64,000 bases of DNA from Pumilibacter muris (GTDB lineage: Bacteria; Bacillota; Clostridia; Christensenellales; Pumilibacteraceae): NCBI RefSeq assembly GCF_943193045.1, contig NZ_CALPCN010000008.1, positions 1 through 64,000 of the forward strand, read 5' to 3'. The translations under genes were made by a program, and so were the position numbers. The notes beneath the pieces are model-generated. The model had not been told where the DNA came from, did no database searches, and worked only from the letters and a program-made list of their open reading frames with translations. Shown piece after piece: positions 44,901-50,566 of the stretch. Position 1 is the first letter of the stretch, and each line of letters begins with the position of its first letter.

Positions 44901-47642
44901 GTTATTCGCATGCGCCGCGTTTATTGCGAGCGACACATTATACGTTCCCGCATGCTTAAATCCGCCCGCAGGTTCGCCCGTAACGTCGAGCACAGTGCCC
45001 GCCGTATCGGCATACGATAATCCGTCGTTATTCGAAGTGTTGGGGAAATTTTCTTTTTTAACGAAATCCGCAACAGTGTAGCTTTCGCCGCGCTTGTAGT
45101 CGGGCGCGTCGGTTTGCCCTTCCACACTGATTTCGCGCGGAAGAATAGTAACCGTTTTTGCGGCGCCGCGCGTAGTTTTGGATTGCATGTAAGCGGACGT
45201 CTCTTTTGTTACGACAATAACATAATAAGTACCCGCGTCTTTGGGCGGCGTTTCGTCAATCGCGTCATACGACGGCATATTGTCGTAAGTCTTGCCGTCG
45301 TAATCGTAGTAATACAGCTTATATTCTATCGCAAGCGTTTTGTTTTCTATGTCGTCGAGCGCGCCCGCGTTGCGGTTCAAGGTGTATTCCATTCCCGCGA
45401 TTTTGCCTTTAACTACGGGTTTAACAGAATCGTTGCCGTAATACCACGAAGCGCCGTTTTCGCCGTAATCCAAACTCACTTCGAACGTGCCTTTTGTTAC
45501 GGTAACGGTGTAGCTCAAAATAAAGTCGGAGTTTCTGCTTACATAAACGGGTATGGAAGAAGTTGCCCATTGCCATTCGGATTGAGCTTCGCTTTTAACC
45601 TGCAAGCGTATATGATAAGTGCCGCCCGCCGTAAAACTTACTTTTTGCGTGCTTTCGTCGAAAGATGCAAGAGGATTTTCTCCTTCGTCAAGTCTGTCGC
45701 CTGCGGCGTTATAAACGCCGATAAATTCCGATTGCTCCGAGTTTAAACCGCTAAACGTAACGCCGCAACCGTTGCTGTATTCAAGGTCGGCTCTATCGAG
45801 CGTGGGAATAGAAAGAGAATCGCGGTTTATGATAAGATTTTCACCAACATAACCCTCTAACGGATATGTAGTTCCGATTCCCGTATATTCCAACAACAAA
45901 ACAACAAGTTTGACTTTTGAAGTAAGCCCCGTTTTGCTAATGTCTATCTCGTGCTCCGTAGTCTGTTCTTCGGCGTCATAAAACTTTGTGGTTAAGTAAC
46001 CCGAGTCAACAAAATCAGAAAGCGAAGTAACGATAGGTACATCACGGGTAGTTCCCTCAGGTCTATAAGTTAGCGTAACCGTAAGCCCTGTGTAGTCAAA
46101 AGGCTTGTGCATTGTCTGTTGCGCAAAACTTCCGTTTATATCACTCGATACTCTCTTAGGCGTTGCGGGTCGAATATTCTTAAAGGTTACTTCGGTAGTT
46201 ATATTCGTAGCTATTTTGTTATCGCCATCGCCCGTATAATAACGTATTGTAACGGGTTTGTCGTAAGGCGACGTTGTTCCTATATCGGTTCCTTTGGGAG
46301 AAAGCGAACCCTCTACCTCATACTGACTTGTGGCAAGAGGCGACGAAGTTCCTTTTAATCCCGAATTATAGGTGGGAATAACGCAACCCACAAACATTTC
46401 CACGTTAAGCTGCGTGTAAGCGTAAAGCGAATCGGGTTGAGTCCAACTCTCCGAAACCTCGATAGCAACAACGGTCTGCTCCTCGAAAGGAAGAGTTACG
46501 GAAGCGTTTTTAACCGTGCCTTTTTGCCCCGTAACGGAAAAATTCAGAATGTTGGAACCTGCGGTAAAATTTCTGTTGTCGGTGTTCACAGCTTCGCCCG
46601 TTTGCGTGTTTACGCCGCCTTGCAAAGCTCCGTTGTCGTCAAATTTAAGCTCCAAAACGCGGCAAGAATTAGGATAATGCGCAGTTATAACAAGTCCGTA
46701 TTTGAAAACCTGTTCTTGTGTCATGCCCGCCACAAAGCCCGAATAGCCGTCGGGCTTCTTATAATATCCCGCACTGTCTTGCGTAAATTCGGGATTAACG
46801 CTAACCGACACGCTTTGCAATGTTGAAAACGTGGGGCGAATAGTAACCGTTCCGCTCGCGCCTCCGCACTCGGCAACAAACGTAACCGTGATAATGTTGT
46901 CTGTATTGGCTGTTAAACTCGTTCCCGCAAAGCTAACGTTATAAAGTTCGCGGTTTAAAATCGGTTCCTCAACTTCATGTTCGGTTCCGTCCTCTTCCGT
47001 TTTTTTATAAGTTCCGTAAACCTTTAAAACTTTTTTCAGAGTTTCGGGAGTATTGTCGTCGGAAATAGTTTGAGTAACGGGAGCCACTCGAAGCTTGGTG
47101 TATTGAATAAGCGCGTCGCGTTTAACAACAGTAACGGCGGGCACGGAAGCGCTTACGCTTGCCCCGCACTGCACAGTAATCGAACCGACTTCAACGTAAT
47201 CGTTGCTGTTTAAAGTGGGAAACAGTTCGCTGTTTATAGTGTACGAATCGGCGTAAGCAATACCGTCGATTGCAACAGTATATTCTTCGGGTTCAAGCAC
47301 AAATTCTTCTTCGCCCACAGTGCCTTTAACAATTAAGTTTTGCTTAAAGCCTTTAACCGTTGTAAAATCGGCGTATATTATGGGCAACGCAGTTTCGGTG
47401 CCGTTTAATTCAACCGAAAGAGCGGTGTAAGCTCGTTGCGGCTTTGCAACGGCAGGTTCAGAAGTTCCCCCTCCCGCAGATTCGGCATCTGAAGTTATTT
47501 GACCGTGCAGATTGTCGGCATATGCGTTTCCGTTATTCAGCGACGGAAGCATCACGCCTACGCTAAGCAATACGCAACCCAAAACGGCGCAAAAAGCCAT
47601 AGCCATTTTCCGCTTTAACGAAAGGTTACACAAACGTCTCAT
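32940..47642 (-). CDS. Giant MBG/YDG-repeat surface protein (about 4,900 residues)
   Basis: A single 14.7-kb frame. A signal peptide or anchor (RRLCNLSLKRKMAMAFCAVLG...) is followed by several dozen immunoglobulin-like MBG/YDG repeats of about 80-100 residues. Each repeat shows variants of 'Y.YDGSAH.P.A.V', 'AGTYTV.V' and a Trp-containing '.NY.W.DG'. Near the C terminus one transmembrane helix (VFVVVVSVLSGLSAVAAGVV) and KKKKR stop-transfer residues precede a 40-residue Gly/Ser-rich cytoplasmic tail. There is no LPxTG motif, so anchoring is by the membrane helix. The start at 47642 is chosen because AAGGAG is seven bases upstream; an ATG at 47648 is only one base from it. Likely an extended adhesin or cell-surface spacer. 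Confidence 0.9.
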   Translation of the reverse strand: MRRLCNLSLKRKMAMAFCAVLGCVLLSVGVMLPSLNNGNAYADNLHGQITSDAESAGGGTSEPAVAKPQRAYTALSVELNGTETALPIIYADFTTVKGFKQNLIVKGTVGEEEFVLEPEEYTVAIDGIAYADSYTINSELFPTLNSNDYVEVGSITVQCGASVSASVPAVTVVKRDALIQYTKLRVAPVTQTISDDNTPETLKKVLKVYGTYKKTEEDGTEHEVEEPILNRELYNVSFAGTSLTANTDNIITVTFVAECGGASGTVTIRPTFSTLQSVSVSVNPEFTQDSAGYYKKPDGYSGFVAGMTQEQVFKYGLVITAHYPNSCRVLELKFDDNGALQGGVNTQTGEAVNTDNRNFTAGSNILNFSVTGQKGTVKNASVTLPFEEQTVVAIEVSESWTQPDSLYAYTQLNVEMFVGCVIPTYNSGLKGTSSPLATSQYEVEGSLSPKGTDIGTTSPYDKPVTIRYYTGDGDNKIATNITTEVTFKNIRPATPKRVSSDINGSFAQQTMHKPFDYTGLTVTLTYRPEGTTRDVPIVTSLSDFVDSGYLTTKFYDAEEQTTEHEIDISKTGLTSKVKLVVLLLEYTGIGTTYPLEGYVGENLIINRDSLSIPTLDRADLEYSNGCGVTFSGLNSEQSEFIGVYNAAGDRLDEGENPLASFDESTQKVSFTAGGTYHIRLQVKSEAQSEWQWATSSIPVYVSRNSDFILSYTVTVTKGTFEVSLDYGENGASWYYGNDSVKPVVKGKIAGMEYTLNRNAGALDDIENKTLAIEYKLYYYDYDGKTYDNMPSYDAIDETPPKDAGTYYVIVVTKETSAYMQSKTTRGAAKTVTILPREISVEGQTDAPDYKRGESYTVADFVKKENFPNTSNNDGLSYADTAGTVLDVTGEPAGGFKHAGTYNVSLAINAAHANNYTWAEGQTVTAGKVSVEFVINKLSLSFDMTSASFYYGENKELADFGFYAINKKLGNGGSEYVNVKNAPTAYYKADSNGKPSATEETRAFNEWDAGTYFAKFETELQPDAGTFGELDENGEPIDYNLPIAYAQITVNKAQIAVVAIDAPLNAVYSGSAHTITLRNWNSVLVNGDKTKTGGEFLSVAVSGVRFDGATAISASDIIIDATAGTVQIKEAGSYTVTITVNASYASNYEWSVAQSDDKIELAEYEIAKKALAQLVASGDLGKYNGTQHAVTVGGAGFDTSAMRISAIAGKTLDGKNTAITVTLPESGNAFGVTEAGTYTVTVELTDKNNYEWLADGEESNHTADLSLTYTLERQEIQFAWDQTNFIYDGSAHAPKPVATAGTVTETEVSAGTLTLSAKVYANEDCTSGEAESVTAAGTYYVKLTYGGTGAANFCAEPISGYVKPFTVTSAGLEAIEFKSPSEFGAAITVSGNTITVTYKAAEYLFGDFVKNWEANYMAGSDCKLIVQITYSGNTAAMRNVVSGGYKVLIKPDENYEWKDASEGNKKQEFEYTVIIDPLTIELEWRDDSFIYDGSAHKPTAEIKGLATADVGKVEVNVGKIVETADGAGVNAGRWTAEATGFIGDYIANYALPSAAADKQHTFTVKKKEIIAPTSVTDGGTFNGSTQTLNFEVSGSDWNTWLGALPEDGVSVTVSGKNAWLNNAAVSGASLAIESGVFSYTNAGTYTVTFTLADSNNYCWSGDGKAEDFAFVGNYEYEAAAITVQRMQLTAPALGEYRALQIDETGAERKPDNAFSGSVTVGTHTVAYNVEYGVVNDDGTYATAGGTFNVRRQYYAKLTVNADNEYNYEWIENVADQAGSALEPVNNKYGTIVYNETDGVAVYLHWAITKQLLALNVTMNGYTFGENGFGGTARELTGEFKAGDLTAENSTQLQIDGIESLANLDKTENYAITVLFKDSSGNVVTDLENGLPWAAGTYTVNVNITFRANGGKESDYQDRSFVVENFVVAKRAVAFAWSDTEATYDGNGHIATATVTNAPDRSAAGDASVPELTVTLSDGGYAVDTFGKPINVKTDTHGNAIPYNVKVTAVSDADNYTFDGVNVSGELLIKKFTVFVTGTSVNNHVYGESVTATEKAWTFTGGFDQTTLPNTWSNEYVVVQILDLGNNEVTSSSTVGNNYRVVPKINNTDNYELSVTEGAFAIVKREITVTVKSGVELESVYYADLLTFDRNVYSVKLDSTNVATGAPALANGVPDSLVFELHVVDASGNAAAKGSPAGNNYLVTLKDISSVSGYLGGNYTVNFTALPYEITNAEITAISATGHSDTYDATAYNALSTKSAKTVDDSEVEWWVAEVDSADKTENLPETLVWKKYSEVELKKDAGEWHYFVKVIAANHNTAFYKEDGKFATVTVKIEKAVLSVSANLEIFFGEIAPESYNASGYLMNISGLIAGGMYTVTDFKGQDETAFKNNAEEFGLKGTFSYTAKKNGVQYVAGGEVGEYTFEFNFDLLVSKNYTFGNGGGTLTVKELPLNVQIENKDSVYNAELKELTASVTTSAKSVYNGAVVEIYHKDDLSEIFTLSSDASMPFTDSVTGANATTNKVGKYAIVAANGAFAAGYAITYTGSWSGGEQSGKAGVYEITPASLALNGNITAYGETTPEKYDENEHEVLIFGESEGFNAGDAAKTVDGSSYSVFYYVSKTKGETVNWGENGNGDGVLGTMPELSNAGIYYVHCRIEAQNHNAQEFEKTVQIDNANNEFKTPFAFEKANVVFGDIDAISASAWTYGKYDAAFNPDGYNNASGSHRVVKPELLFTRELPAINVTLEYFASAGATGETVDATTVTENFNDWFESVFNAGNFNAGFYKLTFTVDGTENYTAATSVRVFEVSKKSVTVKVDDATTVYGEEPVYSVVADGLVTNGTTAETLGQFNVTPEFTDDYAVGHGSGSVKEGGYTANISDASQSAYVSAMSNYSVTFETGTLTVTPRPVTIQIQNKSNHFDLLGEWNGASYTEETPEALTFSVTSGTIYVGDLKDGAQIEAGTEYVFDEVQKVFSLVTDAFKHEECEFSNRTNSAADYAISLVFASGYASDYALTWQDATFTIQKAALSMNITGPYKDAECTDKYTTSDATTYDGIGKHFKATAYGNDSITFEPQYYAAADQNTPLAGAPVNAGSYVVVFRSNNPNYVSGAQSVPHSIYPRTLTVTGSVENAQPDKANSGSALAAAHYYNGAAYSVSYVFDNIVNNENVTYSVSYTDKKGKAVNSPINEGEYTVHIALDAEWTNYSLNKTSEKFKVSKTVVVNPVASSAVKVTYGGSDNDFTVASYNGWTDFAGNKVLTQSVSLAEIVANNGGTSRLTYNTAVPDFGVGGSYMQVGEYMLTAKNAGLYTVKISLTDAANYEFADSSKTYFEFTFTVERGRLSVYANKNITVQYGAPFAADGARVKNVGVTYGIEGVSDADVAAKIATEKGNSDFIDSGLTFTASDYNNALGTADAVLDKTFGVKPSGIIAYNYNVIFNDGTVKVVEREIFVTAFGANNGVSEATRNYTGEADHESTLNNALKTLSTLNKFFGVDTSADESGKNYGSKAFGMSGDTIESLGLKFEFGNPTDAETYFMDALCENRNYKVSFVNSSGNTLDGENRPTYVIKKLALTVKAGSVIENEFAQRVSVVYGEDATKLYTVRYSGWLTGEGDEFGAGALKSGTVSGQIVYASKLNGTGKQYVAYDGHVGESYTVSASGLTFTNYDVTYVSCALAITPRYITATTFDREYTEDEIGGAVDYHGGEYGAEHDARIEFFGVGNSSDEFAPKFERSYSTAATDANSVGAAPTKAGDYTVTVSIKTNGIGADNRDYLFKSDADEYVTEGGINKFVSATARGDALTLKYGVTQKEIRNVRWSGNSEGNAPTYNQDEPEQTNTLAGYIKAIMDIASFTLGSDTSAPADVREDKVTVNADSVVISVYSSGTFTIGLKFNQNAARNYKWPEGVDNIYFEFRVTASRAEIIDFTIKSWTYNEYDASVNTPTAKLTDGIQGEITFTYAWVGKDSPITEFPEEGTIVENTSAFLTGLSFTGVVPVNAGYYVVRAYFAGNADFTNRSAYYLFRVSSAQITAPELDLNPSGYEYTGSVLSVSVLNYLPVCMRVSAGTQGLNVSYDGTLSAVDAKQYSVTFGLINPDGFDNYIWKTGTALDADKNVTLVWTIGKASNALTWNDNNVQTVYGTPYANKLTATAKFGGAITYYYANQKDFASVSAVTSWSETAPKNAGDYWIKVESSSGDNFNSANNVTGTLKINKATLYATPSGNAEYGETYSQSTASFECVISGTFYYDNETVSSVLGNLNGIKFLQGSIPEQPVVKDGGYDFMLETKPGTDIVKGLSAANYVVMAQVGKFTVSPKTVRVWVHGASSFYGDEINESDVSYNLNINDKLAYTDDLASLGLTAKVNAKQGDNAGEYEITATASNKNYSVSFSADKYVIKPLEIRIAIKQDGATYTGERNILPNASVTNVYRADTGADITDSVTGANFSFVYSGVSNDGEWEHLGGNTSSESPYLAGTYTVTAESSLSGNYKLMGSTGIAFTIEKKEIDAQTEINVESKTYTGGKLTSNLTDNELYTVVEHIGDCVDAGTYKVKLQINNFHNVKWAGISVDTCELDFVILPAANGLKNGTALSIGGWTYGQYNAAVNLPTAETVFGEESAYVFEYSDSANGKWTTSVPVNAGTHYVRLTVAGTKNYNGFVSEPVSFEIQKATLAAPQLTLNETNTSFTGSELQSVVSGFDSAVMGLEYDGNSKVLGSNVTVSALNAGEYTVKFILKDKTNYRWADGVQTDENGNAVRGWTVARMKVARPKANGKNYVVNGKTLVYIPDGFDDAIMKITNNRYSYGGDFTAEITLADTANYEWEDGTTDVVYIKWHIVGGKTVFVVVVSVLSGLSAVAAGVVVAQVVLHKKKKRVQAEAENSEKTGGGDGGNSPSDGTSATQANAQGGTVA

Positions 47643-47867
47643 TACCATACTCCTTCCCGCTTTTCCGATGCGCGAGTTCGCGCATAAAAAAGAGGCTCAA
47701 CCGATTGCAACAACACCGTCAGTTTATTAAATTAGTCACAATATGCAGGTAAGTTTAAGCAAAACGCAAAACCCGTGTATGCGTTTTAGCGCTAAACCTC
47801 AATTAAAATCGCAAACGTGCGCGCATTTTTTATCGCGCAAGACAAATATAGTTGCGTCTAATTACTC
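47643..47867 (-). promoter_or_regulatory. Long structured 5' leader of the giant gene
   Basis: About 225 bases lie between the predicted transcription start and the ATG. Hairpins read leftwards include a GCGC-closed stem near 47818-47838, AAAACGC/GCGTTTT (about 47762-47788) and ATGCGCGA/TCGCGCAT (about 47668-47686), the last just upstream of the ribosome binding site. I see no match to a known riboswitch consensus, including c-di-GMP classes. Confidence 0.45.
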
Positions 47868-47873
47868 GGCAAT

Positions 47874-47903
47874 ATTTTATCACACATTGCACATATATGT
47901 CAA
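47874..47903 (-). promoter_or_regulatory. Promoter of the giant-protein operon
   Basis: TTGACA (47903-47898) and TAAAAT (47879-47874) are 18 bases apart, upstream of the long leader. Confidence 0.65.
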
Positions 47904-47910
47904 GAACTAT

Positions 47911-47949
47911 ATTAAAAATATACGCGCAAACACAGAGTTTGCGCGTATA
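47911..47949 (-). terminator. Terminator of the GH95-like gene
   Basis: TATACGCGCAAAC (47919-47931) and GTTTGCGCGTATA (47937-47949) form a 13-bp perfect stem with a five-base loop. Leftward it is followed by TTTTTAAT. Confidence 0.9.
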
Positions 47950-48001
47950 AAACAAGCGTTTTTACCTTTGGAAATTTTTTGAAAGGATAGCCTAACGGAT
48001 T

Positions 48002-50401
48002 TTATAATCTTATCTCTATCGCAGCAACTTTGCCTGCCACAAGCGACAACCCCGTAACAAACCCTGCTTCGTAGTCTATTTTTTCGGAAGTGTTCTTGGT
48101 TATAAAACGCTTTGTGCCTTCGGGCAAACGGATATTTACGTTCGTTGCGCGGCGGGATTTGAGTTTAACAAGCACAACTCCCTTTCTCTTATCCCACGAA
48201 AGCGACGAAACCTCAACGCCGGTGCGGGTTTGCAATCCGCTTATTTCGCCCTTAGGAAGCGACGACGGAAGCGCGGGCAACAGACGAACGCATTTCGAAT
48301 CGGACTGAACGAGCATTTCCTGCAAAGCGCCCGTAACGCCCATATTGCTTTCTATCGTGTATTGCGCCCAGTTTCCGTTGTTTGCAACACCCATTCCGCG
48401 CCAGTCGGTGGCGGAGAACACAAGGTTGCCCATTGTCATGTTGCGAACAATAGTGCTTATAATATCAAGCGCCGTGTCGCCGTCGCCCATTCGGGCGAAC
48501 ACCGACGCATAGCGCGCAAGGCTCATACTCGTGTGTTCCGCATTCGCTCCCGCAATTTTCTTTTTAGCCGCAAGAGAAAACGCGCGCATAAGTTCGGGAT
48601 TTTCGGGCGTAACTTCGCAACCGGGATAAACGGGATAAAACATTGAAACCGACGAGGAAGCGTAATTGTCGGCAAAAGCTTCGTCGGCATATTCGCGCAC
48701 AGTTCCGTCGTCGTTAATTTTGTAGTCGGGTATGCGGGTAAGCATATCTTTCCATTTGGGAATTTCCGATTTATTCATTGCCGCATGTTCGCTTCCTTCC
48801 ACAAGGTTTGTTAAAAGTTCTTTCGCAACAGCGAAATCTATTGTGGAATTGCGCGCTATTTCAAGCGAATCGACGCCTCCGTTCGAGTAGTTCGCGGGAG
48901 TCGTGTCCGGAGAATAAGACGGGCAACTTTCGTATTTGGAATCGGAATCGAGTTTAAAGAAATTTTCATAAAACAGCGCAACTTCTTTCATAAAAGGCAG
49001 AGCGCGCGTTTTAAGAAATTTAATATCGTCGGTGAAAAGATAATAATCGTAAAACAGTTGGGCTATCCACCCCGCAACCGCCGTAAAATGAATAACCTTG
49101 CTGTCTATCATGCCGAGCACGCCGGTGCCGTGCGCCATAACCGACGGAATAAATATTCCCCTGCATCCGTAAAGACGCGACGCGTTCTTTTTAAGGTCGT
49201 CGAGTACGCTTTCGTAATAGGTGAAAACGCTTTGCATTTGGTCGGCAAGATTGCCCGCAAGAACGTGGCAATATGTGCTTTGCAAACTGCCCGACGCGTT
49301 AATTTGACTGCCGGGTGCTTTAAAATCGCCGCACCAAAGCCCGTAAGGCGGCAAAGGGTGCGAAGCGTCGGAAGAGCCGCACAGCATAAGGTATCTGCCG
49401 TATGCCCACAGTTTTTCAAGCAAAGCAAGGCTCGCGTCGCCGTCCACAAAAGCATTTCTCACAAGTTCGTCGGCGGCAACGTCGCGCTCTTCGGCGTCGA
49501 GGTCGAGTTCGGCGCTGTTAAACAAACGGTTGTGCAAAGGCGTGTGCTCTTTCAAAAGTTTTTCGTAAGTGGATTTAACCGCTTTCAACGATTCGCGGAT
49601 TGCTTTCCATTCTTTTTCGCGCTGGCTCTCCACGAACGGACGAATCAAAACGAGAATTTTTTCGGCGCCGCGAATGGTTATTCCCTTTCCGTCAACAATC
49701 TGCTCGCCGCCGAAATGGTTTATAAAGCCCACCGCGCCGAAATCCGCGCCCGAATCGCTACGCGAAGAAAAACACATAAAATACTTTTCGTATTTCACGT
49801 TCACGCCGTCGGGCAATTTCGAAACCGCGTCGGGAGTGCGAACGTTGAACTTATCGTGAACGTCGAGCGAGAACGTAACGTCTATCGCCTTTCCGCCCGT
49901 GCGGGTAATTTCATACACAATAGTGTTGGGAAGAGCGCGCGACACAAACATAGAACGGTCGTAACGCGTGGCGCCGTCTTTAAAAGAGACGGTTATTTCC
50001 CCGTTTTCCATATTTAAAACGCGGCTGTACTCTTTTGCGGCTCTATCAAGCTTCATGTCAACGTGAAAATCGCAAACGGGAAGCGGATATGCCAAAAGCG
50101 GACGATAGTTTTTGCTAATCAAAGAATCGCGGAGCACATTTTCGGCTTCGCGCGCTTCCGCGTCGTCCATTTTTTTGCGAACGTCTTTAATCTTGTCGGC
50201 AACGTCTTGCAAAACGCCGACATGCCCCTGCCACCAGTTGTCGCAGTGATTTATCATAATAACTTCGTTTGCCGCGCCGCCGTATACCGCCGCGCCGATT
50301 ACACCGTTTCCCGCAGGAAGAGCCTCGCGCCAAGTGGAACCCCACCAACTCGCGGGCATAGTGAATCGAAGTGCGTTTTTCGGTTTGCGAATCGTTGCCA
50401 T
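48002..50401 (-). CDS. GH95-like glycoside hydrolase with altered catalytic acids
   Basis: A 799-residue protein without a signal peptide, matching family GH95 (inverting alpha-L-fucosidases and alpha-L-galactosidases) along its length. 'WREALPAGNGVIGAAVYGG' opens the N-terminal beta domain. 'SQINASGSLQSTYCHVLAGNL' occupies the place of the family's asparagine-bearing 'NINLQMNYWPA'. 'CPSYSPDTTP' has Asp where the general acid Glu (SPEN) is expected, and 'YTIESNMGVTGALQEMLVQS' has Glu where the base Asp (QIDGNFG) is expected. 'LLPALPS...GEISGLQTRTGVEVSSLSW' ends it normally. ATG 50401 has GAGG ten bases upstream. Activity and substrate are uncertain. Confidence 0.82.
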   Translation of the reverse strand: MATIRKPKNALRFTMPASWWGSTWREALPAGNGVIGAAVYGGAANEVIMINHCDNWWQGHVGVLQDVADKIKDVRKKMDDAEAREAENVLRDSLISKNYRPLLAYPLPVCDFHVDMKLDRAAKEYSRVLNMENGEITVSFKDGATRYDRSMFVSRALPNTIVYEITRTGGKAIDVTFSLDVHDKFNVRTPDAVSKLPDGVNVKYEKYFMCFSSRSDSGADFGAVGFINHFGGEQIVDGKGITIRGAEKILVLIRPFVESQREKEWKAIRESLKAVKSTYEKLLKEHTPLHNRLFNSAELDLDAEERDVAADELVRNAFVDGDASLALLEKLWAYGRYLMLCGSSDASHPLPPYGLWCGDFKAPGSQINASGSLQSTYCHVLAGNLADQMQSVFTYYESVLDDLKKNASRLYGCRGIFIPSVMAHGTGVLGMIDSKVIHFTAVAGWIAQLFYDYYLFTDDIKFLKTRALPFMKEVALFYENFFKLDSDSKYESCPSYSPDTTPANYSNGGVDSLEIARNSTIDFAVAKELLTNLVEGSEHAAMNKSEIPKWKDMLTRIPDYKINDDGTVREYADEAFADNYASSSVSMFYPVYPGCEVTPENPELMRAFSLAAKKKIAGANAEHTSMSLARYASVFARMGDGDTALDIISTIVRNMTMGNLVFSATDWRGMGVANNGNWAQYTIESNMGVTGALQEMLVQSDSKCVRLLPALPSSLPKGEISGLQTRTGVEVSSLSWDKRKGVVLVKLKSRRATNVNIRLPEGTKRFITKNTSEKIDYEAGFVTGLSLVAGKVAAIEIRL

Positions 50402-50426
50402 AAATATCAATCCTCTGCTGTTTTTT

Positions 50427-50458
50427 CGGTTGCGGAGCAACCGTTGCCACTGTAATAT
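50427..50458 (-). promoter_or_regulatory. Promoter and inverted repeat upstream of the GH95-like gene
   Basis: TATAAT lies near 50458-50453 (leftward), with a TAGACA-like -35 about 18 bases before it. Between the start of transcription and the gene is CGGTTGC-GGA-GCAACCG (50427-50443), a 7-bp perfect inverted repeat that could be an operator or an mRNA hairpin. Confidence 0.5.
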
Positions 50459-50502
50459 TATACCACAATATTATAAATTTTGTCTACTGTAAACAGTTAG
50501 TA

Positions 50503-50543
50503 AAAGAGGCAAAAACGGGATTTTTTGCCCGTTTTCGCCTCTT
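50503..50543 (-). terminator. Terminator of the M28-like gene
   Basis: AAGAGGC-AAAACGGG / CCCGTTTT-GCCTCTT around a T-rich loop, followed leftwards by TTTTA. Confidence 0.88.
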
Positions 50544-50566
50544 AAACCGTTTTTTTGCGTTCTGTT

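Noticed and set aside
33000-47000. Long open frames on the plus strand opposite the giant gene (for example 37770-40016 and 41409-43184)
   Set aside because: They mirror the codon bias of the giant repeat gene, lack ribosome binding sites and encode Arg/Val/Asn-rich products without domains. They are shadows, not overlapping genes.
33000-47600. CRISPR-like array from the many repeats
   Set aside because: The repetition is at protein domain level (MBG repeats in one continuous frame), with no identical short direct repeats and unique spacers.
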